Below are positions 58,107-64,000 of a DNA stretch of 64,000 bases, in pieces. The first letter of the stretch is position 1; every line of letters starts with the position of its first letter. The DNA is from Vallicoccus soli (GTDB lineage Bacteria; Actinomycetota; Actinomycetes; Motilibacterales; Motilibacteraceae): assembly GCF_003594885.1 (NCBI RefSeq), contig NZ_QZEZ01000008.1, forward strand, positions 62,001 through 126,000. The letters run 5' to 3'. A program made the position numbers and the translations under genes. The notes beneath the pieces are model-generated. The model worked only from the letters and a program-made list of their open reading frames with translations. It did no database searches and was not told the DNA's origin.

Positions 58107-58129
58107 GGGGCCCGCGGCGCGCCCCTCAG
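58103..58129. terminator. Bidirectional terminator over glgA and convergent stop
   Basis: CTGAGGGGC (58103-58111) pairs perfectly with GCCCCTCAG (58121-58129) across a 9-nt loop. Each arm contains the TGA of one of the two convergent genes. Confidence 0.7.
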
Positions 58130-58941
58130 TCGCGCGCCGGCTCCAGCACCGCGTTGCAGGCCGCGGCCACCGCCCGGCGCCCGGCCCGGTCCAGCGGTGC
58201 GAGGGCCCCGAGGCGCGCCGCCGCCTCCCCGGCGGTGGCGGCGCCGCCCGGGCTGCGCCGCGCGATGGCCGCGACGGCCAGCACCAGCCGGGCCTGCGCC
58301 ATGACGCGGTGCGCGCGGGCGGGGTAGCCCGGGGCGAGGCCGTCGCCGGCCCCCTCGCGGGCCCGGGCGACCTCCGCCAGCGCGGCCGGGTCCGAGCGCG
58401 CGACGTCCAGCCGGGACAGCAGCTCGGTCGCCGCGCGCACGGCGCCGGCGAGCTCGCGCTCGGCCTCGGCGAGGGGCGGCAGGTCGCCGACCCGGGGGGC
58501 CGCGACCGCGTACGCGCCCCAGCGCACGGCCGTGCCCGAGGAGCCCAGCGCCTGCACGTCGGGGACGAGGCCGACCGGGCGGGCCCCGCCGTCGGTCAGC
58601 ACGGCCTCGCCCGCCAGGACCGCGGGCGCGTTGAAGGCCGGCGGCCCGGGCAGCCCGGCCGCGTCGCCGGGGGCGGGCAGGACGAGCCGCAGGCCGGTGA
58701 CGCCGGCCGCGCGCAGCGTGCCCAGGGCGAGGGTGAGCCCGACCTCGCCGTCGTCGAGGCCGGCCAGGCCCACGGGCACGTCGTCGGCGGCCCGCACCCG
58801 GTGCAGGTCGTCGCCGGCCACCACCTCGGCGGCGGCCTCGTCGAGGCTGGCGGCGCCGGCCAGCACCGCGTTGCCCCACGCCACGAGGCGGGCGGAGCGG
58901 GGCAGGGCGAGCGGGTCGGCGGCGGCGGGCGTCAGCGGCAC
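58126..58941 (-). CDS. Conserved actinobacterial protein of unknown function
   Basis: 271 residues, soluble, not recognised. The N-terminus reads ALPRSARLVAWGNAVLAG, followed by DLHRVRAADDVPVGLAGLDD, GLRLVLPAPGDAAGLPGP and FNAPAVLAGEAVLTDGGARP. The C-terminal 90 residues are helical (ARLVLAVAAIARRS). I recall similar proteins divergent from a lone ABC ATPase in other actinobacteria. GTG at 58941 is 7 nt from TACCCT, supporting the start. No catalytic motif or membrane segment is visible. Confidence 0.75.
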   Translation of the reverse strand: MPLTPAAADPLALPRSARLVAWGNAVLAGAASLDEAAAEVVAGDDLHRVRAADDVPVGLAGLDDGEVGLTLALGTLRAAGVTGLRLVLPAPGDAAGLPGPPAFNAPAVLAGEAVLTDGGARPVGLVPDVQALGSSGTAVRWGAYAVAAPRVGDLPPLAEAERELAGAVRAATELLSRLDVARSDPAALAEVARAREGAGDGLAPGYPARAHRVMAQARLVLAVAAIARRSPGGAATAGEAAARLGALAPLDRAGRRAVAAACNAVLEPARD

Positions 58942-58948
58942 GCGGACC

Positions 58949-58954
58949 AGGGTA
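58949..58954 (-). promoter_or_regulatory. -10 element giving leaderless unknown gene
   Basis: Minus-strand TACCCT ends 7 nt before the GTG at 58941. Confidence 0.55.
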
Positions 58955-59046
58955 GGTGGGCCCGGCGCCGCGTCGCCCGCCGAGCGCGAGGTCCCGCGCG
59001 CGGGAGGTCCGGCGAGCGCCGGGTCCGGGTCCCCGCGTAGGGTCCC

Positions 59047-59856
59047 GTGGTCGTGAGCCCCGCACCCCCCGTCCTGGACCTCGACGGCGTCAGCGTCGTG
59101 CGCGGGAGCACGACCCTGCTCGACCGCGTGAGCTGGACCGTGCGCGAGGGGGAGCGCTGGGTCGTGCTCGGGCCCAACGGCGCCGGCAAGACGACGCTGC
59201 TGCAGCTCGCCGCCGCGCAGCTGCACCCGACCTCGGGCACCGCGCACGTGCTCGGCGAGCAGCTGGGGCTCGTGGACGTCTTCGAGCTGCGGCCGCGGAT
59301 CGGGCTGTCCAGCGCCGCGCTCGCCGAGCGCCTCCCGCGCCAGGAGCGGGTGCGCGACGTCGTGCTCACCGCCTCCTACGCGGTCGTCGGCCGGTGGCGG
59401 GAGGCGTACGACGCCGTCGACGAGGCGCGCGCCGACGAGCTGCTCGCCGCGCTGGGGGTCGCGCACCTCGCCGCCCGCCTCTTCGGCACCCTGAGCGAGG
59501 GCGAGCGCAAGCGGGTCCAGATCGCCCGCGCGCTCATGGCCGACCCCGAGCTCATGCTCCTCGACGAGCCGGCCGGCGGCCTCGACCTGGGCGGGCGGGA
59601 GGACCTCGTACGCCGCCTCGGCGCCCTCGCCGCCGACCCGGCCGCGCCCGCCATGGTGCTCGTCACGCACCACGTGGAGGAGGTGCCGCCGGGCACCACG
59701 CACGCCCTGCTGCTGCGCTCCGGGCGCGTGCTGGCCGCCGGCCCGGTCGGCGAGGTCCTCACCGCGCAGGCGCTCGGGGCGTGCTTCGGCCTGCCGCTCG
59801 TGCTCGACCGCGCCGACGGCCGCTGGGCCGCGCGCGCGGCCGTGGCGCCCCGCTGA
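59047..59856 (+). CDS. Stand-alone ABC transporter ATP-binding protein
   Basis: Single ABC ATPase domain, 269 residues. It has Walker A GPNGAGKTTLLQ (about 41), signature LSEGERKRVQIARAL (note SEGER rather than SGGQ) and Walker B LMLLDEPAGGLDLGG. The H-loop is VLVTHHVEEVPPG. No permease gene is adjacent. The sequence is like the YlmA-type ATPases that may act without a transporter. A TAGGGT hexamer at 59038-59043 lies 3 nt from the GTG at 59047 and 9 nt from the GTG at 59053, so the start is uncertain by two codons. Confidence 0.88.
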   Translation: MVVSPAPPVLDLDGVSVVRGSTTLLDRVSWTVREGERWVVLGPNGAGKTTLLQLAAAQLHPTSGTAHVLGEQLGLVDVFELRPRIGLSSAALAERLPRQERVRDVVLTASYAVVGRWREAYDAVDEARADELLAALGVAHLAARLFGTLSEGERKRVQIARALMADPELMLLDEPAGGLDLGGREDLVRRLGALAADPAAPAMVLVTHHVEEVPPGTTHALLLRSGRVLAAGPVGEVLTAQALGACFGLPLVLDRADGRWAARAAVAPR

Positions 59857-59914
59857 GGACGCGCCGGCGACCCGCCGTGCGGCGGGTCACGGCGCGGGAC
59901 GCTGCTCCTTTACC

Positions 59915-59920
59915 TACACT
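59915..59920 (+). promoter_or_regulatory. -10 element giving leaderless nfeD-like gene
   Basis: TACACT ends 6 nt before the GTG at 59927, in a locally AT-rich patch (TTTACCTACACTTGAC). It should drive the NfeD-SPFH pair. Confidence 0.65.
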
Positions 59921-59926
59921 TGACGT

Positions 59927-60376
59927 GTGGGCGACTGGATCTCGGACAACGCGTGGCTGGCGTGGGTGATCGTCGCGCTGGTCCTCGCCGGCGTCGAGAT
60001 CATGACCCTCGACCTCATCTTCATCATGCTCGCGGCCGGCGCCCTCGCCGGTGCGCTGGGCGCCGGCCTCGGCCTGGCCCTGTGGGCCCAGCTGCTCGTC
60101 GGCGGACTCTCCGCGCTCGCGATGCTGCTCGTCGTGCGCCCCGTCGCGCTGCGCCACCTGCGCACGCCGCACGAGGTCCGCACCGGCATCGCCGCCCTCG
60201 TCGGCAGCCAGGCCGTCGTCCTCGAGCGGGTCGACGCCCTCACCGGGCGGGTCAAGCTCGCCGGCGAGGTCTGGTCCGCCCGCTCGTACGACCCCCACGC
60301 GGCGATCGAGCCCGGGCGCACCGTGGACGTGGTGCAGATCGAGGGCGCGACCGCGATCGTCCTCGCCGCCGACTAG
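59927..60376 (+). CDS. NfeD family membrane protein
   Basis: Short-form NfeD protein, 149 residues, partner of membrane-scaffolding SPFH proteins. Two to three transmembrane helices cover residues 7-70 (LAWVIVALVLAGVEIMTLDL first). They are followed by the OB-fold NfeD domain with TGIAALVGSQAVVLERVD, GRVKLAGEVWSARSYD and VVQIEGATAIVL. The start is GTG 59927, set by the -10 element 6 nt upstream. The SPFH gene follows after 32 nt, the standard pairing. Confidence 0.92.
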   Translation: MGDWISDNAWLAWVIVALVLAGVEIMTLDLIFIMLAAGALAGALGAGLGLALWAQLLVGGLSALAMLLVVRPVALRHLRTPHEVRTGIAALVGSQAVVLERVDALTGRVKLAGEVWSARSYDPHAAIEPGRTVDVVQIEGATAIVLAAD

Positions 60377-60408
60377 ACCCGCCTCACCGAACCCCTGGAG
60401 GACCGCCC

Positions 60409-61449
60409 GTGGACACCGGATCCGCCGTCGCGCTCGCCGTCGCCGTCGTCGTCGTCCTGCTCGTGCTCGTCACGCTGGCCAAGACGGTGCGGATCATCCC
60501 GCAGGCGCGGGCGGGCGTCGTGGAGCGGCTGGGGCGCTACAACCGCACCCTCACGCCCGGGCTCTCGATCCTCGTCCCGTTCGTCGACCGCCTCGCGCCG
60601 CTCATCGACCTGCGCGAGCAGGTCGTGTCGTTCCCGCCGCAGCCGGTCATCACCGAGGACAACCTCGTCGTCTCCATCGACACGGTCATCTACTTCCAGG
60701 TGACCGACCCGAAGGCGGCCTCGTACGAGATCGCCAACTACATCCAGGCGGTCGAGCAGCTGACGGTCACGACGCTGCGCAACGTCGTCGGCGGGCTCAA
60801 CCTCGAGGAGACCCTCACCAGCCGCGACCAGATCAACAGCACCCTGCGCGGCGTCCTCGACGAGGCCACCGGCCGCTGGGGCATCCGGGTCAACCGCGTC
60901 GAGCTCAAGGCCATCGACCCGCCGGCGTCGATCCAGGACTCGATGGAGAAGCAGATGCGCGCCGAGCGCGACCGCCGCGCGCAGATCCTCACCGCCGAGG
61001 GCACCAAGCAGTCGCAGATCCTCACCGCCGAGGGCCAGCGCCAGTCCGACATCCTGCGGGCCGAGGGCGAGGCGCAGGCCGCCATCCTGCGCGCGGACGG
61101 CGAGGCGCAGGCGATCCAGAAGGTCTTCGAGGCCATCCACGCCGGCGACCCGGACCCCAAGCTGCTCGCGTACCAGTACCTGCAGACGCTCCCGCAGATC
61201 GCCAACGGCTCGTCCAACAAGCTGTGGATCGTCCCCAGCGAGCTCGGCGAGGCCCTCAAGGGCATCGGCGGGATGCTGGGCCAGGGCGGCCCGGGCGCCG
61301 CCGCGGCGGGCCCGGTCGTCCCGGCCGGCGGCGCGGCCCCGGCGGGCACCGTCGAGCCGCCGCGGGCCGTCCCCCGCCCGGCCGCGCAGGTGGACGGCGC
61401 GGGCTCGGCCGGTCCGGCGGCGGGCGACGCGGGGCGCACGGGCGCCTGA
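60409..61449 (+). CDS. SPFH/band 7 (paraslipin-like) protein
   Basis: Membrane-anchored scaffold of the stomatin/paraslipin group, 346 residues. One N-terminal transmembrane helix (about 6-24) is followed by the SPFH domain: IIPQARAGVVERLGRYNRTL, VIYFQVTDPKAASYEIANY and WGIRVNRVELKAIDPPASIQ. A long helix with QILTAEG repeats (about 183-225) forms the oligomerising coiled coil. The last 60 residues are Pro/Ala/Gly-rich. GTG at 60409 follows CTGGAGGACC. It works with NfeD in membrane domain organisation by family analogy. Confidence 0.94.
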   Translation: MDTGSAVALAVAVVVVLLVLVTLAKTVRIIPQARAGVVERLGRYNRTLTPGLSILVPFVDRLAPLIDLREQVVSFPPQPVITEDNLVVSIDTVIYFQVTDPKAASYEIANYIQAVEQLTVTTLRNVVGGLNLEETLTSRDQINSTLRGVLDEATGRWGIRVNRVELKAIDPPASIQDSMEKQMRAERDRRAQILTAEGTKQSQILTAEGQRQSDILRAEGEAQAAILRADGEAQAIQKVFEAIHAGDPDPKLLAYQYLQTLPQIANGSSNKLWIVPSELGEALKGIGGMLGQGGPGAAAAGPVVPAGGAAPAGTVEPPRAVPRPAAQVDGAGSAGPAAGDAGRTGA

Positions 61450-61466
61450 GGGGCGCCCTCAGGCGC
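61442..61466. terminator. Bidirectional terminator over SPFH and transglycosylase stops
   Basis: GCGCCTGAGGG (61442-61452) and CCCTCAGGCGC (61456-61466) form a perfect 11-bp stem with a 3-nt loop. The left arm carries the SPFH TGA and the right arm the minus-strand TGA. Confidence 0.7.
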
Positions 61467-62724
61467 GGGGGACCTCCGGCGCCAGCGCCGGGTCGAGGTC
61501 GCGGGCGACGCCGAGCACGAGGTCGACGTACCACTGCGCGTGGTTGTAGTGCCACAGCGCCCGCTCGAGCGTCGCCGGGTCGCCCGCGCCGGTGGCGCAG
61601 AGGTACGCCGCTGCGCTGGCGACCGCGTCCGCCGGGTCGTGGACGTCGGTGTCACCGTCCCCGTCGCCGTCCACCCCGTACCGGGCGAACGTCGCCGGCA
61701 TGAACTGCATCGGCCCCTGCGCGCCCGCGGAGGAGTCCACGGCGTTGGCCCCGTGGTCGGACTCGACCTGCCCGACGGCGGCGAGGACCGCCCAGGGCAT
61801 GCCCGGGCAGGTCGCGGCGGAGCGGTGGTAGAGCACCGCGTACTCGGCCGGCACCCCCCGGCCCTCGGCCTGCGCGGCGCGGGCGCCCTCGGTACGGGCG
61901 GCGGCGACCTCGGCCCGCCGGGCGGCGGACGCGGCCCCGCGGGCGGCGGCGAGCGCCCGCGCCCGCGCGGCGGCCGCCGCCGCGGCCTCGGCGGCGGCCG
62001 CGGCCGAGGCGGTGGCCTCGGCCGCCCGCTGCTGCTCGGCGAGGCGCGCGGCCTCGGCGACGAGCGCGTCGTGGCGGGCCCGCGCCCCGGCGACGAGGGC
62101 GTCGAGCGCCTCGCGCCGGGCGCGCACGTCGTCGGCGCGCGACCGGACCGCGTCGGCCCGGCGGGCCGCGGCTCCGGCGGCGCGCTCGGCCCGGCGGGCG
62201 TCGCCCTGGCGCGCCAGCAGCAGCGCCCGGTCGGCGGCGACGACCCGCTGGACGTACGCGAGCCGCTGCAGGAGGTCGCCCCGGCTCGCGAGCGCCCCGG
62301 CGTACTGCCCGAGGGGCCCGCCGCCCATGTAGAGCGCGCGCACCCGCGCGGCCCGGGCGTCGTCGGCGGCGCCGGCGGCCCCGCGGGCGGCGTCCGCCCC
62401 CGCCGCGGCGCCGAGGGCCCGGGCGGTGGCCGAGGAGACGTCGGCGAGCGCGGCGTCGTACGCCGCCACGGCGTCCCCGAGCCGTCGCGCGAGGTCGTCG
62501 AGGTCCCGCTGGGCCTCGGCCGCCCCGGCCGCCGCACCGGCGGCGGCGGCGCCCGCGGCGGCCGCACCAGCGGCGGCCGCGGAGGCCCCGGACCCGCCCG
62601 CGGGCAGCGGGGCGGCGAGCGCCGGGGCCGCGGGGACCAGGACGGCGGGGAGCAGGGCCACCGGGAGCAGCAGGGCGAGGGCGGCGGCTGCGGCGGTGCG
62701 GCGGGGGAGGACCACGGGGTGCAC
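61459..62724 (-). CDS. Secreted lytic transglycosylase-like protein with coiled coil
   Basis: Probable peptidoglycan-acting secreted protein, 421 residues. A signal peptide covers about 1-40 (AALALLLPVALLPAVLVPAA, then AALA). Then comes a very Ala-rich coiled-coil region to about residue 285, resembling RipA/NlpC-associated helical domains. The C-terminal SLT-like domain has WAVLAAVGQVESDHGANAV with the catalytic Glu, GAQGPMQFMPATFARYG and a calcium-loop-like DGDGDGDTD. AWHY-type helices with LWHYNHAQWYVDLVL end it. GTG codons at 62724 and 62715 are both possible starts. Confidence 0.87.
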   Translation of the reverse strand: MHPVVLPRRTAAAAALALLLPVALLPAVLVPAAPALAAPLPAGGSGASAAAAGAAAAGAAAAGAAAGAAEAQRDLDDLARRLGDAVAAYDAALADVSSATARALGAAAGADAARGAAGAADDARAARVRALYMGGGPLGQYAGALASRGDLLQRLAYVQRVVAADRALLLARQGDARRAERAAGAAARRADAVRSRADDVRARREALDALVAGARARHDALVAEAARLAEQQRAAEATASAAAAAEAAAAAAARARALAAARGAASAARRAEVAAARTEGARAAQAEGRGVPAEYAVLYHRSAATCPGMPWAVLAAVGQVESDHGANAVDSSAGAQGPMQFMPATFARYGVDGDGDGDTDVHDPADAVASAAAYLCATGAGDPATLERALWHYNHAQWYVDLVLGVARDLDPALAPEVPRA

Positions 62725-62781
62725 GTCGGCACGCCGGGGGCCCTGCTGTAGCCCGCCGCGGGCGTGCGGGAGGATCGCGCG

Positions 62782-63534
62782 GTGACCGTCCTGGAGCTGC
62801 TCGGCGTGGCGCTGGCCGGGCTGGCGGCGGGGACGATCAACACCGTCGTGGGCTCGGGCACGCTCGTGACCTTCCCGGCGCTGCTCGCCGTCGGGCTGCC
62901 GCCGGTCGTCGCCAACACGTCCAACTGCCTCGGGCTGGTCCCGGGGTCCGTCGTGGGGGCGTGGGGCTACCGGCACGAGCTGCGCGGGCAGCGGGCGCGC
63001 GCCCTGCGGTTCGGCGCGGCGTCCCTCGTCGGCGGGGTCGTCGGCGGGGTGCTCCTGCTCGCGCTGCCCGAGGACGCGTTCTCGGCGGTCGTCCCGGTGC
63101 TCATCGTCGTCGCCTGCGTGCTCGTCGTGCTCCAGCCGCGGCTCGCGCGGCGCGCGGCGCGGCGCGGCGGGGCCCGTCCGCACGGCGGCCCGCTGCTGCT
63201 GCTCGGGGTGGCGGGCACCGGGGTCTACGGCGGCTACTTCGGCGCCGCGCAGGGCGTGATCCTCATGGGCCTGCTCGGGGCGACGCTCGCGGAGGACCTG
63301 CAGCGGCTCAACGCGCTGAAGAACGTCCTCGCCGGGCTCGTCAACGCCGTCGCCGCGCTGCTGTTCATCGTCGCGGGCGAGGTCGACTACCGGGCGGCCG
63401 CGGCCGTCGCGGTGGGCGCCGCCCTCGGCGGTCTCGTGGGTGCCCGGATCGGGCGCCGGCTCTCGCCGGCGGCGCTGCGCGGCCTCGTCGTCCTCGTCGG
63501 CCTGCTGGCCGTGGCGCAGCTGGTGGTGGCGTGA
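62782..63534 (+). CDS. TSUP (TauE/SafE) family permease
   Basis: Integral membrane protein of the sulfite/sulfonate exporter superfamily, 250 residues with about eight helices. The first repeat has GLAAGTINTVVGSGTLVTFPALLAVGLP and VANTSNCLGLVPGSVVGAWG. The second has GVAGTGVYGGYFGAAQGVIL and LKNVLAGLVNAVAALLF. GTG at 62782 is preferred over 62764 because GGGAGG lies 8 nt before it. The stop overlaps the next gene by GTGA. Substrate not readable. Confidence 0.9.
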   Translation: MTVLELLGVALAGLAAGTINTVVGSGTLVTFPALLAVGLPPVVANTSNCLGLVPGSVVGAWGYRHELRGQRARALRFGAASLVGGVVGGVLLLALPEDAFSAVVPVLIVVACVLVVLQPRLARRAARRGGARPHGGPLLLLGVAGTGVYGGYFGAAQGVILMGLLGATLAEDLQRLNALKNVLAGLVNAVAALLFIVAGEVDYRAAAAVAVGAALGGLVGARIGRRLSPAALRGLVVLVGLLAVAQLVVA

Positions 63535-64000
63535 CGGTGCGCGTCGTCGAGGTCGACAGCCCGGACGACCCGCGGCTCGCGGACTACGTCGGGCTCACCG
63601 ACGTCGCCCTGCGCCGGCGCCTCGAGCCCGAGCACGGGCTCTTCCTCGCCGAGGGCGAGAAGGTGGTGCGCCGCGCCGTGGCGGCGGGCTACGCCGTGCG
63701 CTCGGTCCTGCTGGGGCGCAAGTGGCTCCCCGGGCTCACCGACCTGCTCGAGGCGACCGGCGCGACGGCGTACGTCGCCGACGACGCCCTGCTGGAGCGG
63801 CTCACCGGCTTCGCGGTGCACCGCGGGGCCCTGGCCTCGGTGCAGCGCAAGCCGCTGCCGCGGGTCGAGGACCTGCTCCGCACCGCGCGGCGGGTCGCGG
63901 TGTGCGAGGACGTCGTCAGCACGACGAACCTCGGCGCGGTCTTCCGCGGCGCCGCCGCCCTCGGCATGGACGCGGTGCTGCTGACGCCGCGCTGCGCCGA
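63531..64000 (+). CDS. SpoU/TrmH family RNA 2'-O-methyltransferase, N-terminal part (cut by window edge)
   Basis: The right edge truncates this gene after about 156 codons. The visible part has the substrate-binding N-terminal domain with LRRRLEPEHGLFLAEGEKVVRRA, and the start of the SpoU domain: VAVCEDVVSTTNLGAVFRGAAALG. This matches the family motif (E-D, then N-x-G-a-x-x-R), with the conserved Asn and Arg. It probably methylates 23S rRNA or tRNA ribose using SAM in a trefoil-knot fold. GTG at 63531 overlaps the TSUP permease stop. The knot and SAM-binding part lies beyond the window. Confidence 0.88.
   Translation, partial: MTVRVVEVDSPDDPRLADYVGLTDVALRRRLEPEHGLFLAEGEKVVRRAVAAGYAVRSVLLGRKWLPGLTDLLEATGATAYVADDALLERLTGFAVHRGALASVQRKPLPRVEDLLRTARRVAVCEDVVSTTNLGAVFRGAAALGMDAVLLTPRCA

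Overview
The window is about 64 kb of very GC-rich chromosome from a high-GC actinobacterium. The evidence is the third-position GC bias, many GTG starts, 4-nt GTGA/ATGA gene overlaps, and markers confined to or typical of Actinobacteria: RbpA, OpcA, an acVLRF1-type protein, DUF3099, DUF222-HNH and class F sortase. The gene order (gap-pgk-tpiA-secG, then pgl-opcA-zwf-tal-tkt, ctaB, ctaA, sufRBDCSU) is the order I recall from mycobacteria and streptomycetes. I cannot name the genus. I see no tRNA, rRNA, CRISPR array, insertion sequence or prophage. The window looks like core chromosome with a few accessory inserts.

Layout. 1-3.05 kb: lower glycolysis (gap 3' end, pgk, tpiA) and secG. 3.1-6.4 kb: rbpA followed after 6 nt by a heme oxygenase and a bacteriophytochrome carrying a SpoIIE-type PP2C phosphatase, a complete red-light sensor module. 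6.4-14.2 kb (minus): a six-gene overlapping operon of three glycosyltransferases, an ABC exporter and two APH-fold kinase-like proteins, with no recognisable product; this is the best candidate for an undescribed pathway. 14.4-20.95 kb (minus): the pentose phosphate operon. 21.2-23.8 kb: heme O and heme A synthases separated by about 0.6 kb without a gene. 23.9-27.1 kb (minus): RskA/ECF sigma pair and an ABC-2 efflux pair. 27.3-33.7 kb: the SUF Fe-S operon under a SufR repressor with a good operator match, ending in SufU and a SufT-like factor. 33.6-36.3 kb: acVLRF1-type release factor, a [2Fe-2S]-ferredoxin-like protein and a CobW-like protein without a P-loop behind a Zur-like box, and a small membrane protein. 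36.3-43.3 kb: YpfJ-type metallopeptidase, ABC-F protein with a five-codon upstream ORF, DUF4397 protein plus class F sortase, a small HTH protein, and an ABC exporter. 43.3-46.7 kb: SDR, SRPBCC protein, DUF222-HNH protein. 47.3-54.5 kb: SURF1, moaA, DUF3099, fabG-fabI, SixA-like phosphatase, epimerase, serB. 54.5-64 kb: CDF transporter, glgC/glgA, ABC ATPase, NfeD-SPFH pair, lytic transglycosylase-like protein, TSUP permease, and a 5' fragment of a SpoU rRNA methyltransferase.

How the genes work together. Glycolysis, the oxidative and non-oxidative pentose phosphate pathway and glycogen synthesis supply the sugar phosphate backbone. CtaB, CtaA and SURF1 serve cytochrome oxidase assembly, and heme is also the substrate of the heme oxygenase that makes biliverdin for the phytochrome. 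SUF supplies Fe-S clusters, for example for MoaA.

Two architectural rules recur. Many genes have a TANNNT -10 hexamer ending 6-8 nt before the start codon, which predicts leaderless mRNAs. Most convergent gene pairs end in a short palindrome whose two arms contain both stop codons. In-frame minisatellites (period a multiple of 3) are also frequent, in SufD, the SufR tail, the metallopeptidase, RskA and the HNH protein. All functional calls come from motifs and context read by eye; no database search was run.
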